DNA of 32,948 nucleotides from CAJGCS01 sp045589955 (GTDB lineage: Bacteria; Bacillota_I; Bacilli_A; ML615J-28; CAG-313): assembly GCA_045589955.1 (NCBI GenBank), contig JAZNQD010000054.1, positions 1 to 32,948 on the forward strand, given 5' to 3'. The notes under the pieces are model-generated. The model did not search any database. It worked only from the letters and a program-made list of their open reading frames with translations, and was not told the DNA's origin. Below, in pieces: positions 1 to 6,775 of this stretch (position 1 is the first letter of the stretch; every line of letters starts with the position of its first letter). Both the position numbers and the translations under genes were made by a program.

Positions 1-457
<457 letters not shown>

Positions 458-508
458 AATAAACAAAGAATCATGAAAATGTACAAGTATATCCAATTTT
501 GAAAGAGA

Positions 509-618
509 GTTTGGTGATTATTGCAAAGTGGACACACCTGTTCCCATGCCGAACACAGAAGTTAAGCACTTTAACGCCGACGACAGTTCGTAAGAGCAAA
601 AATAGGACGTTGCCAGCT
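509..618 (+). rRNA. 5S ribosomal RNA
   Basis: Recognised from the conserved blocks TTCCCATGCCGAACACAGAAG (first twenty bases: TTCCCATGCCGAACACAGAA) and GTTAAGC, with the terminal stem formed by TTTGGTGAT near the start and GTTGCCAGCT at the end. Length about 110 bases, slightly shorter than the usual 115-118; ends are approximate. Lies 51 bases after 23S and 15 bases before the first tRNA, so it is part of the same transcript. Confidence 0.95.
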
Positions 619-633
619 CCTTTCTATATTACT

Positions 634-709
634 GGAGGATTAGCTCAGTTGGGAGAGCATCTGCCTTACAAGCAGAGGGTCGGCGGTTCGAGCCCGTCAT
701 CCTCCACCA
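634..709 (+). tRNA. tRNA-Val (anticodon TAC)
   Basis: Complete cloverleaf: acceptor GGAGGAT pairs with ATCCTCC, anticodon stem TCTGC/GCAGA with loop CTTACAA, anticodon TAC at 667-669 (reads GUA). The 3' CCA is encoded. First of eleven tRNAs behind the rRNA genes. Confidence 0.97.
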
Positions 710-735
710 TTTAAATATTATGTTAGAGACAAAAT

Positions 736-811
736 GCCGACTTAGCTCAATCGGTAGAGCAACTGACTTGTAATCAGTAGGTTGTGGGTTCAATTCCTAT
801 AGTCGGCACCA
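736..811 (+). tRNA. tRNA-Thr (anticodon TGT)
   Basis: Acceptor GCCGACT/AGTCGGC, anticodon arm ACTGA-CTTGTAA-TCAGT with anticodon TGT, T loop TTCAATT, CCA encoded. Second in the cluster. Confidence 0.97.
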
Positions 812-816
812 TTTTT

Positions 817-892
817 GTCCTCGTAGCTCAGTCGGTAGAGCAACTGACTTTTAATCAGTGGGTCGGACGTTCGAGTCGTCTCGGGGACACCA
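817..892 (+). tRNA. tRNA-Lys (anticodon TTT)
   Basis: Acceptor GTCCTCG/CGGGGAC (one G-T pair), anticodon arm ACTGA-CTTTTAA-TCAGT with anticodon TTT, CCA encoded. Only 5 bases after tRNA-Thr. Confidence 0.97.
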
Positions 893-926
893 TTCGTTCT
901 TTATAAAAGAATATCATCACGTTAAT

Positions 927-1013
927 GCCTGAGTGGCGGAATAGGTAGACGCGCAGGACTTAAAATCCTGTGGTAGCAATACCGTGCCGGTTCGATTCCG
1001 GCCTTAGGCACCA
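927..1013 (+). tRNA. tRNA-Leu (anticodon TAA)
   Basis: Class II tRNA, 87 bases, with a long variable arm. Acceptor GCCTGAG/CTTAGGC, anticodon stem CAGGA/TCCTG and loop CTTAAAA, anticodon TAA. CCA encoded. Confidence 0.96.
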
Positions 1014-1020
1014 TTTTCGT

Positions 1021-1096
1021 GGGTCCATAGCTCAGCTGGGAGAGCACCTGTTTTGCACGCAGGGGGTCGAGGGTTCGAGTCCCTTTGGATCCACCA
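1021..1096 (+). tRNA. tRNA-Ala (anticodon TGC)
   Basis: Acceptor GGGTCCA/TGGATCC (one G-T pair), anticodon loop TTTGCAC, anticodon TGC. CCA encoded. Confidence 0.96.
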
Positions 1097-1130
1097 TTTT
1101 TAATATTACATGGTGTTAATATGGTATTAT

Positions 1131-1207
1131 GGCGGTGTAGCTTAGCTGGCTATAGCGTCCGGTTCATACCCGGAAGGTCGGGGGTTCAAATCCCTCCGCC
1201 GCTACCA
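1131..1207 (+). tRNA. tRNA-Met, elongator (anticodon CAT)
   Basis: Acceptor GGCGGTG/CGCCGCT, anticodon arm TCCGG-TTCATAC-CCGGA, anticodon CAT, CCA encoded. Paired position 1-72, no GGG/CCC anticodon stem, and near-identity to the Bacillus elongator tRNA-Met body (recalled) identify it as elongator rather than initiator or Ile2. The D stem carries a T-T mismatch (GCTT against TAGC). Confidence 0.9.
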
Positions 1208-1225
1208 TTTCTTAAAAACCAAAAT

Positions 1226-1302
1226 GGACCTTTAGCTCAGTTGGTCAGAGCTCCCGGCTCATAACCGGTTGGTCCGGGGTTCGAGTCCCTGAAGGTCCAC
1301 CA
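1226..1302 (+). tRNA. tRNA-Ile2 (anticodon CAT, expected lysidine-modified)
   Basis: Acceptor GGACCTT/AAGGTCC, anticodon loop CTCATAA, CCA encoded. The acceptor and D-arm sequence matches the Bacilli tRNA-Ile whose CAT anticodon is modified by TilS to read AUA, and its place after tRNA-Met and before tRNA-Ser is the same as in the B. subtilis trnB cluster. The first anticodon-stem pair (C27-T43) is a mismatch. It could be a second elongator Met, but position and body favour Ile2. Confidence 0.82.
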
Positions 1303-1345
1303 TTTTTATTAAAATACTAATACTTATTGCATTCTTTAAAAACAC

Positions 1346-1436
1346 GGAGGAATACCCAAGTCTGGCTGAAGGGATCGGTCTTGAAAACCGACAGGGTGTA
1401 ACAGCCGCGGGGGTTCGAATCCCTCTTCCTCCGCCA
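1346..1436 (+). tRNA. tRNA-Ser (anticodon TGA)
   Basis: Class II tRNA, 91 bases, with a long variable arm. Acceptor GGAGGAA/TTCCTCC, anticodon arm TCGGT-CTTGAAA-ACCGA, anticodon TGA (reads UCA), CCA encoded. A minus-strand ORF across this region is an artefact. Confidence 0.96.
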
Positions 1437-1448
1437 TTTTTTTTAGAA

Positions 1449-1524
<76 letters not shown>

Positions 1525-1533
1525 TTAAAAATT

Positions 1534-1609
1534 GGTTCCATGGTGTAGTGGTTAACATGCCAGTCTGTCACACTGGAGATCGCGGGTTCAAGTCCCGTTG
1601 GAACCGCCA
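1534..1609 (+). tRNA. tRNA-Asp (anticodon GTC)
   Basis: Acceptor GGTTCCA/TGGAACC, anticodon arm CCAGT-CTGTCAC-ACTGG, anticodon GTC, discriminator G, CCA encoded. Confidence 0.97.
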
Positions 1610-1622
1610 TTTTATTTAACCT

Positions 1623-1698
<76 letters not shown>

Positions 1699-1711
1699 TT
1701 TTTGATTTTAG

Positions 1712-1738
1712 ACTATGCTTAATGCATAGTTTTTTTTA
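1712..1738 (+). terminator. terminator of the rRNA-tRNA operon
   Basis: Seven-base stem ACTATGC (1712-1718) / GCATAGT (1724-1730), 5-base loop, followed by a run of T. It closes the 23S-5S-tRNA transcript. Confidence 0.9.
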
Positions 1739-1769
1739 TTTTGAAAAATTTATCATTGAGTTTTATTAT

Positions 1770-1798
1770 TTGCATAATAAGATTTAAAATTGTATAAT
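1770..1798 (+). promoter_or_regulatory. promoter of the zinc-ribbon/YccF gene
   Basis: TTGCAT (1770-1775), 17-base spacer, TATAAT (1793-1798): a good sigma-A type match 23 bases before the start codon. Confidence 0.7.
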
Positions 1799-1820
1799 TA
1801 GGTAAAAAGAGGTGGGAATT

Positions 1821-3380
1821 ATGAAAAAAATATGTACTTACTGTGGTTATGAATGTGATGAAGATTCTATCTTTTGTTCAAACTGTGGTAAAAAAATAGA
1901 AACTGCTGAACCAGAAGTGGTTGAAGCAGTAGAAACAGTTTTAGAAGAAGCTGTTGAAAAAGTTGAAACTGTTGAACCGGAAGTAGTTGAAGAAGTAGAA
2001 ACTTTTGAACCAAAAGCTGTTGAACCAGAAGTAGTTGAAGAAGTAGAAACTTTTGAACCAGAAGTAGTTGAACCAGAACTAGTTCAAGAAATAATTGAAC
2101 AAGCTGAACCTGTAGAAACTGAAGTAGTTATGGAAGACAACAATTCAGAAATTCTACCAATTGTTATTGAACAAGAAAATATCAATGAAAATAATGAATC
2201 TAATGAAACAGAAACATTTGACGGAGAAGTTTTGAGTGATACGAAGTTAAATGGTGTTCAAGAATTCACAGAAAAAGACGAGCAATATGTTGAAAAGTGT
2301 GAGGTAAAACTTCGTAAAAAAGTTAAAAAAGAAAAAACTATTGCTGGAGTTAAAACAGTTTTCATGGTTTTTTGGATTATCTTTGGTGGGCTATTTAATG
2401 CAATATATATTGGAATAAGTGCAGTTTTAGAATGTCTAACATTATTTGGTATTCCTTTTGGTATTGTTTTATTTAAAATTCTACCACTTGCTTTTAATCC
2501 AATTGGAAAACGTGTTAAAACAAATTTTTGGAAAAGACCTTTCTTTAATATCTTATGGATTATTTTTGGTGGTTGGTTAGTAGCTTTAATTTATCAAATT
2601 TATTCTTTCATTTTAATAATAACAATTATTGGAGCTCCAATTGGAATCCAAATGCAAAAAATTGCGACTTTATTATGGGCGCCATTTGGTTCACAAATCT
2701 TAAAGGAAAATGAATTTAGTGACCCTATTATTGAAAAGGAAGCATATACAATAAAATACTTAAGAAAAAATCGTATTCGTATAACAGATGAAAGTCTTGT
2801 CTATAATAGTGCAGAAAAAGCTCGTTATGAAGAAATTTATAGTGTTAGAAAACCTATCCATATGATTTTTAGAACAACATCTGTTGCTGCGGCATTTTCA
2901 CTTCCTATTATGATGTTTATTTTCGTTTTCGCAAACAGAGGAATTAAATTGTTAACTTCGATTCTTGCAAAAATATTTGGTCAAGGAGCTGTTGATTTTA
3001 TTAATAATATCACTGGTAAATATGACAGTTTTAGGCAAGGGGCATATAATGGATATGTTGATTTTGCAACTAATATATTGAAAGCATTAAATGTAAATAT
3101 AAGTGCAATCGAAAGTTCAATCGATGTTATTGTTACATTGCTCCCATTATTTATCTTTGTCATTGTGATGTTTATGATTGGTATTGTTTCAATAATAATT
3201 GCTAACAAAATCTACAAACGTTATAGTTATGGTTATATGACTCGTAAAGAAATAATAACAGTGTTTGATAGTCCTGGCAGAAGAAACAATGGTCAAGAAG
3301 ACCGCGTTTTAAAATTATATTCTATTTATCAAGCAGAAGTAGAAAGAGAAATTCTAAACGACAAAATAGAACAGCGCTAA
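1821..3380 (+). CDS. zinc-ribbon protein with Glu/Val repeats and two YccF-like membrane segments
   Basis: 519 residues; function unknown. The N-terminus is a zinc ribbon (C5-x2-C8, C19-x2-C22). Residues about 30-110 are a low-complexity acidic tract of EPEVVE-type repeats, including a duplicated 42-base unit. A hydrophobic region (about 183-295) contains two copies of the W-I-I-F-G-G ... I-P/G-A-P-x-G-I-Q pattern typical of the YccF (DUF307) inner-membrane family. Two or more further membrane segments lie at about 355-470. The start is ATG 1821, because AGAGGTGG (1808-1815) sits 5 bases upstream; the in-frame GTG at 1812 lies inside that site. Single gene with its own promoter and a terminator overlapping its stop codon. 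The ribbon is predicted cytoplasmic, the acidic tract a linker. YccF assignment is from family pattern; role not inferable. Confidence 0.85.
   Translation: MKKICTYCGYECDEDSIFCSNCGKKIETAEPEVVEAVETVLEEAVEKVETVEPEVVEEVETFEPKAVEPEVVEEVETFEPEVVEPELVQEIIEQAEPVETEVVMEDNNSEILPIVIEQENINENNESNETETFDGEVLSDTKLNGVQEFTEKDEQYVEKCEVKLRKKVKKEKTIAGVKTVFMVFWIIFGGLFNAIYIGISAVLECLTLFGIPFGIVLFKILPLAFNPIGKRVKTNFWKRPFFNILWIIFGGWLVALIYQIYSFILIITIIGAPIGIQMQKIATLLWAPFGSQILKENEFSDPIIEKEAYTIKYLRKNRIRITDESLVYNSAEKARYEEIYSVRKPIHMIFRTTSVAAAFSLPIMMFIFVFANRGIKLLTSILAKIFGQGAVDFINNITGKYDSFRQGAYNGYVDFATNILKALNVNISAIESSIDVIVTLLPLFIFVIVMFMIGIVSIIIANKIYKRYSYGYMTRKEIITVFDSPGRRNNGQEDRVLKLYSIYQAEVEREILNDKIEQR
1971..2060 (+). repeat. 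in-gene direct repeat, 42-base unit twice
   Basis: Units 1971-2012 and 2019-2060 differ at a single base (CCGG against CCAG) and encode V-E-P-E-V-V-E-E-V-E-T-F-E-P, separated by six bases. Shorter imperfect copies flank them. This is a recent in-frame expansion of the acidic linker of the YccF-like protein. Confidence 0.85.
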
Positions 3381-3396
3381 GCGCTGTTCTTATTTT
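3369..3396 (+). terminator. terminator overlapping the stop codon of the YccF-like gene
   Basis: Perfect 9-base stem GAACAGCGC (3369-3377) / GCGCTGTTC (3381-3389), followed by TTATTTTT. The three-base loop (3378-3380) is the TAA stop codon itself. Confidence 0.85.
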
Positions 3397-3424
3397 TATA
3401 TAGGAAATTTTTGAATAATAATAG

Positions 3425-3544
3425 TTACTCCTCTTCTTCGATTTCTTTTCTTTTTTTCAAAAAAGGACATTCCCTTAGATTAATGTAGCATTCTCCATTG
3501 TAAAAACAATCGCCACATTTTTCTCTATACTTTACTTTCTTCAT
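3425..3544 (-). CDS. 39-residue four-cysteine protein (probable small metal-binding protein)
   Basis: A short gene. It begins ATG at 3544 (minus) and ends TAA at 3425, giving 39 residues. Cysteines are at 10, 13, 19 and 26 in the core C-G-D-C-F-Y-N-G-E-C-Y-I-N-L-R-E-C, flanked by a lysine-rich start and a K-K-R-K ... E-E-E-E end. Support for it being real: a ribosome binding site GGGTGA five bases before the ATG, a TATAAT at 3587-3582 (minus) about 38 bases upstream, and an isolated position between a plus-strand terminator and the divergent promoter of the next gene. C-x2-C-x5-C-x6-C suggests one zinc or Fe-S site. Family not recognised. Confidence 0.65.
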   Translation of the reverse strand: MKKVKYREKCGDCFYNGECYINLRECPFLKKRKEIEEEE

Positions 3545-3604
3545 TTTTATCACCCATTATATTATTTTCCTTTTATCTAAAATTATACATTTCTTTTTTG
3601 AATA

Positions 3605-3613
3605 TGCTATAAT
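3605..3613 (+). promoter_or_regulatory. extended -10 promoter of the hydrogenase-like/DUF2779 pair
   Basis: TGCTATAAT is an extended -10 element (TGn plus a perfect TATAAT at 3608-3613). No good -35 is visible. Transcription would start about ten bases before the ATG at 3631, leaving just the ribosome binding site GGGTGA (3620-3625) as leader. It overlaps the upstream region of the divergent small gene. Confidence 0.6.
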
Positions 3614-3630
3614 TCATTTGGGTGAAGTAT

Positions 3631-4794
3631 ATGGAAAAGTATAAAGTAACAATTAATAATTCTGAGTATGAATTTGATGAACAAATCTCGATTTATGAAG
3701 CTTGTAAATGTTTAGATGTTTACATCCCAACTATCTATTTACAAGATGATATTAATTATGTAGAAGTAAATAATGAATTGGTTTGGGCTGATACTTTAAT
3801 TGAAGATCAAATGAATATTATTACTAATTCAGATTTTGTAACATCCTATATCGAAAACAAAATTAAAGAATTACATGCCAAACTTAAAACTTCTTGTGAA
3901 ACTTGTTCGGTTGTTAATTGCCCTTTAAAGGAACAGTTTAATAAATTCAATTTACAAGATAATGGTTCTTCATATAAGGATTGTTCATACTATCAAAACG
4001 GAACAAGAAGTGGCATATTAAAAGAAGTTGAAATTCATAAAGGATTAGATGAATTATTAAACAATCCTAATTATCATAAAGTCGCAATTATTGATTATAA
4101 TATGAAGGCCAAAAAAGGCGAAATTTTGAACAAAGGTTTTAACGAGGTAATTACAAGTGATTCTTTCAAAAAGTTCAAAATTGTTGAAGAATCGGCCTTA
4201 TTTCTTGAAGAAATTGCAAAATCATTAGACAAACGACCAAATTTACTTCCTGTATATATTTTAGAAGATTCAGCGCTTAAATATTTTGTGCCTAAAGAAA
4301 AAAGAAATAATATTATTAATGTTGGTAGTTTAATTGATATTACTAAAAAGGTTATTAATTTATCACTTGATTCAAGTAAGATTAAGTTCATATATATTAC
4401 AAATGATAGTTTTGATAATGAAAATAATGAAGAAGTAACTTTTACTTATTTAAGTACCCTTCCTGATGTAGATAATTTAAAAATTGACAACTTGACAAAA
4501 CAATTAAAACTTGTTGATAAAGAAATAAACTATAACAGTTTTGTAAATTATTTGCTTGAAATCTTAAAAGTTAAACAAAACTTTAAAGAGGATATATATC
4601 AATTAAGTGATTACGAAATTAAATGTAAAGGAAGAACAATTAAACTTGCTAATATTAGATATTCAAATTGCGAGGGTGCTGATGCAGTACTAGTTTTAAA
4701 AAATCAAGCAAACAATAACACACCTTCATTTATTGATGATAAAGATGTAAATTATATATATAAAAACTATTTAAAGAAAACAGGAGTTTTATAA
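3631..4794 (+). CDS. degenerate [FeFe]-hydrogenase (HydA)-like protein without cluster cysteines
   Basis: 387 residues. It appears collinear with the HydA catalytic subunit of NADH-linked hydrogenases, compared by eye with the HydA start in this window and with remembered HydA patterns. Residues 4-70 follow the 2Fe-2S domain (V-T-I-N-N-S-E-Y-E ... I-Y-E-A ... I-P-T ... M-N-I-I-T-N-S) but all four ligand cysteines are gone. Residues 72-105 follow the His-Cys 4Fe-4S motif and keep H82, C89, C92, C97. Residues 138-345 follow the H-cluster domain (G-F-N-E-V-I-T-S-D-S ... I-V-E-E-S-A), but the positions of TSCCP (about 210-216), STCKSP (about 228-234) and MPCTAKK (256-262) contain no cysteine. The two-4Fe-4S domain and the final cysteine motif are missing. 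It cannot be an active hydrogenase; a scaffold or regulatory role is possible. Start ATG 3631 (GGGTGA 3620-3625); in-frame GTG at 3622 rejected. One base separates it from the downstream nuclease gene. Confidence is for the gene; homology about 0.7. Confidence 0.8.
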   Translation: MEKYKVTINNSEYEFDEQISIYEACKCLDVYIPTIYLQDDINYVEVNNELVWADTLIEDQMNIITNSDFVTSYIENKIKELHAKLKTSCETCSVVNCPLKEQFNKFNLQDNGSSYKDCSYYQNGTRSGILKEVEIHKGLDELLNNPNYHKVAIIDYNMKAKKGEILNKGFNEVITSDSFKKFKIVEESALFLEEIAKSLDKRPNLLPVYILEDSALKYFVPKEKRNNIINVGSLIDITKKVINLSLDSSKIKFIYITNDSFDNENNEEVTFTYLSTLPDVDNLKIDNLTKQLKLVDKEINYNSFVNYLLEILKVKQNFKEDIYQLSDYEIKCKGRTIKLANIRYSNCEGADAVLVLKNQANNNTPSFIDDKDVNYIYKNYLKKTGVL

Positions 4795-4795
4795 G

Positions 4796-6739
4796 ATGAA
4801 GATATCAAAGTCAATGTTTAAAAACTTAATGCGTTGTAAGAATTTTGCCTCACTTTTAAATATGCATCAAAATCGTGCTGCGCATGATGTAAAAATATTA
4901 AATGATTTAGACGAGGAAAACTTTAATAAAATCTTAAGTGAAACACAAATTGAAGATGATGTTTTTAGTGAACTTACTGAAGATGTTCTTGACATGTTTA
5001 GAAAAATGTTTGATGATGAAACAGGTGAAGACCTAACTGAAGTAACAAGTGCTCAACTAAAAGCATTTGAAGAAACATTTAAGGAAGTCGAAAAGCTTGC
5101 GATAAAACAAGCGGAAAAAACATTTAAGAAACCAATTCATGCAAGTTTAGACACACGAGAACAAAAGAAATTCTCGTTTTCAAAAGATGGTCATGAATAC
5201 TATTGTTATTTAGATGGTTATTTAGAAGATGACGATACAATAAGAGTATTTGAAGTTAAAGCATCAACTTCACGTAAAATGCAAGATATTAACTTATATA
5301 AACCAAAATCAAAAGCAGGGCCAGCCCTTCATTTGCCAATTTATGAATATAAAAATGGCGTTATGGAATATATTGCTAGAAGCTATATTGGGCAAATAAT
5401 TGATGGTCACGAAATAGAGGATAGTTTAATTTACAAAAAAGAAGCAAAACTAATTGATCCTTATGATGATTGTGGCAAATACATTATGGACGTTGCCATA
5501 GAAAGATATATTGTTGATAATTCTTTTAAACAAAACAAAGATTTTGTTCCTAATATTAAATATTATTTGATTCTTCTAAATACTGATTATATTTTTAATG
5601 GCAAAGAAGAAAATGGTAAAAAGATATATGATACAAGTGATGATGGAGAAGAGCTATTTAGAATCTATGATGTAACAACTCTAACTGAAGCTGCACAAGA
5701 CAATATTGAGAAATATCAAAAACAAATATGCGTATCTTTAGAAGAGTTAACATATTCTGATGATCGTTTATCACAAACTTGTCAACTTAAAAAGTCTACT
5801 CAATGTAAGTTTAGAAATGTTTGTTATCGTCACTTTGATAAAGATGGCTCTACTTTAGAATTTAAAGGAGATAAAAGACGTATCTTTAAATCTGATACAC
5901 TGGGGTTAAAAGAACGTGAATTATATTATCATCTTCTAAATTCAAAACACTATTTAATGTCAGATTGCCGTGAATACTTAACAAATAAAATTAATATTGT
6001 TCAACATGACTGCTTTGTTAAGGATCAACAATATTTTGATAAAGCAAGAATTGCTTATGCATTAAAAAGTGCCTTAAAATATCCGCTATATCACTTAGAT
6101 TTTGAAAGCTATAACTCTCCACTACCAAGATTTAGAGGAGAAAAGCCATATGTACAATCTGTTTTCCAATATTCACTACATGTTGAAAGAGCTCCAGGTG
6201 TATGTGATATCGAAAAAGACCATTTAGAATATCTATCACCTGACCACGAGGATCGTCGCGAAGAAATGATTGTTAAAATGATTAAAGATATTGATTTGTC
6301 CAATGGAGGAACTGTTATTGTTTATAATGAAGCTTTTGAAAAATCAAGATTAGGAGAACTTTCAGAAATATTCCCAAAATACAAAGATGAACTTCTAAAT
6401 ATTAGAGATCATGTATTTGATTTATGTTTTGTATTAGCAGGAAATAAAGATTTATTTGCGGGATACCACGCTGAAGACGACATACCAGCTTTTACATTCT
6501 ATGATAACCGACTACACGGTTCATTCTCAATTAAGAAAGTACTACCAATTTTTACTAACTTATCTTATAGCAATCTAGATGTTAAAAATGGTACTGAGGC
6601 AATCTTAACTTATGGAAAGTTACCAACCTTAACACCTCAAGAATATCAAAACAAATATTTGGCGTTAAGAGTATATTGTCGTCAAGATACTTGGGCAATG
6701 GTTGAAATATTAAGAGGATTAAGAAAAGAAATAAAATAA
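4796..6739 (+). CDS. DUF2779 protein: RecB/Cas4-like nuclease region fused to a DnaQ-like exonuclease region
   Basis: 647 residues. The N-terminal half has the PD-(D/E)xK layout of RecB/Cas4-type nucleases: D140, then E153-V-K155 in a beta-strand context. It also has C14 near the start and C329, C337 and C343 after the nuclease core, the spacing type that binds a 4Fe-4S cluster in Cas4/AddB. The C-terminal ~220 residues match the DUF2779 pattern: H-L-D435-F-E437-S-Y, F-Q-Y-S-L-H-V, V-Y-N-E-A-F-E-K, G-S-F-S-I-K-K-V-L-P and Y-C-R-Q-D631-T-W-A-M, the acidic residues of a DEDD 3'-5' exonuclease fold. DNA or RNA processing is therefore likely, substrate unknown. Its ATG is one base after the stop of the hydrogenase-like gene, with AGGAG inside that gene's end, so translation is probably coupled. 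A shared bidirectional terminator follows. Family assignment is from recalled motifs. Confidence 0.88.
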   Translation: MKISKSMFKNLMRCKNFASLLNMHQNRAAHDVKILNDLDEENFNKILSETQIEDDVFSELTEDVLDMFRKMFDDETGEDLTEVTSAQLKAFEETFKEVEKLAIKQAEKTFKKPIHASLDTREQKKFSFSKDGHEYYCYLDGYLEDDDTIRVFEVKASTSRKMQDINLYKPKSKAGPALHLPIYEYKNGVMEYIARSYIGQIIDGHEIEDSLIYKKEAKLIDPYDDCGKYIMDVAIERYIVDNSFKQNKDFVPNIKYYLILLNTDYIFNGKEENGKKIYDTSDDGEELFRIYDVTTLTEAAQDNIEKYQKQICVSLEELTYSDDRLSQTCQLKKSTQCKFRNVCYRHFDKDGSTLEFKGDKRRIFKSDTLGLKERELYYHLLNSKHYLMSDCREYLTNKINIVQHDCFVKDQQYFDKARIAYALKSALKYPLYHLDFESYNSPLPRFRGEKPYVQSVFQYSLHVERAPGVCDIEKDHLEYLSPDHEDRREEMIVKMIKDIDLSNGGTVIVYNEAFEKSRLGELSEIFPKYKDELLNIRDHVFDLCFVLAGNKDLFAGYHAEDDIPAFTFYDNRLHGSFSIKKVLPIFTNLSYSNLDVKNGTEAILTYGKLPTLTPQEYQNKYLALRVYCRQDTWAMVEILRGLRKEIK

Positions 6740-6744
6740 TAAAA

Positions 6745-6775
6745 AAGCTATCCGATTGGATAGCTTATTTTTTTA
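6745..6775. terminator. bidirectional terminator between DUF2779 gene and rimO
   Basis: Stem AAGCTATCC (6745-6753) / GGATAGCTT (6758-6766), four-base loop, T-rich on the plus side and A-rich upstream, so it serves both converging genes. The rimO stop codon (6765-6767) lies partly inside the stem. Confidence 0.88.

Noticed and set aside
499..714. Plus-strand ORF of 71 codons
   Set aside because: It spans 5S rRNA and tRNA-Val; artefact of structural RNA.
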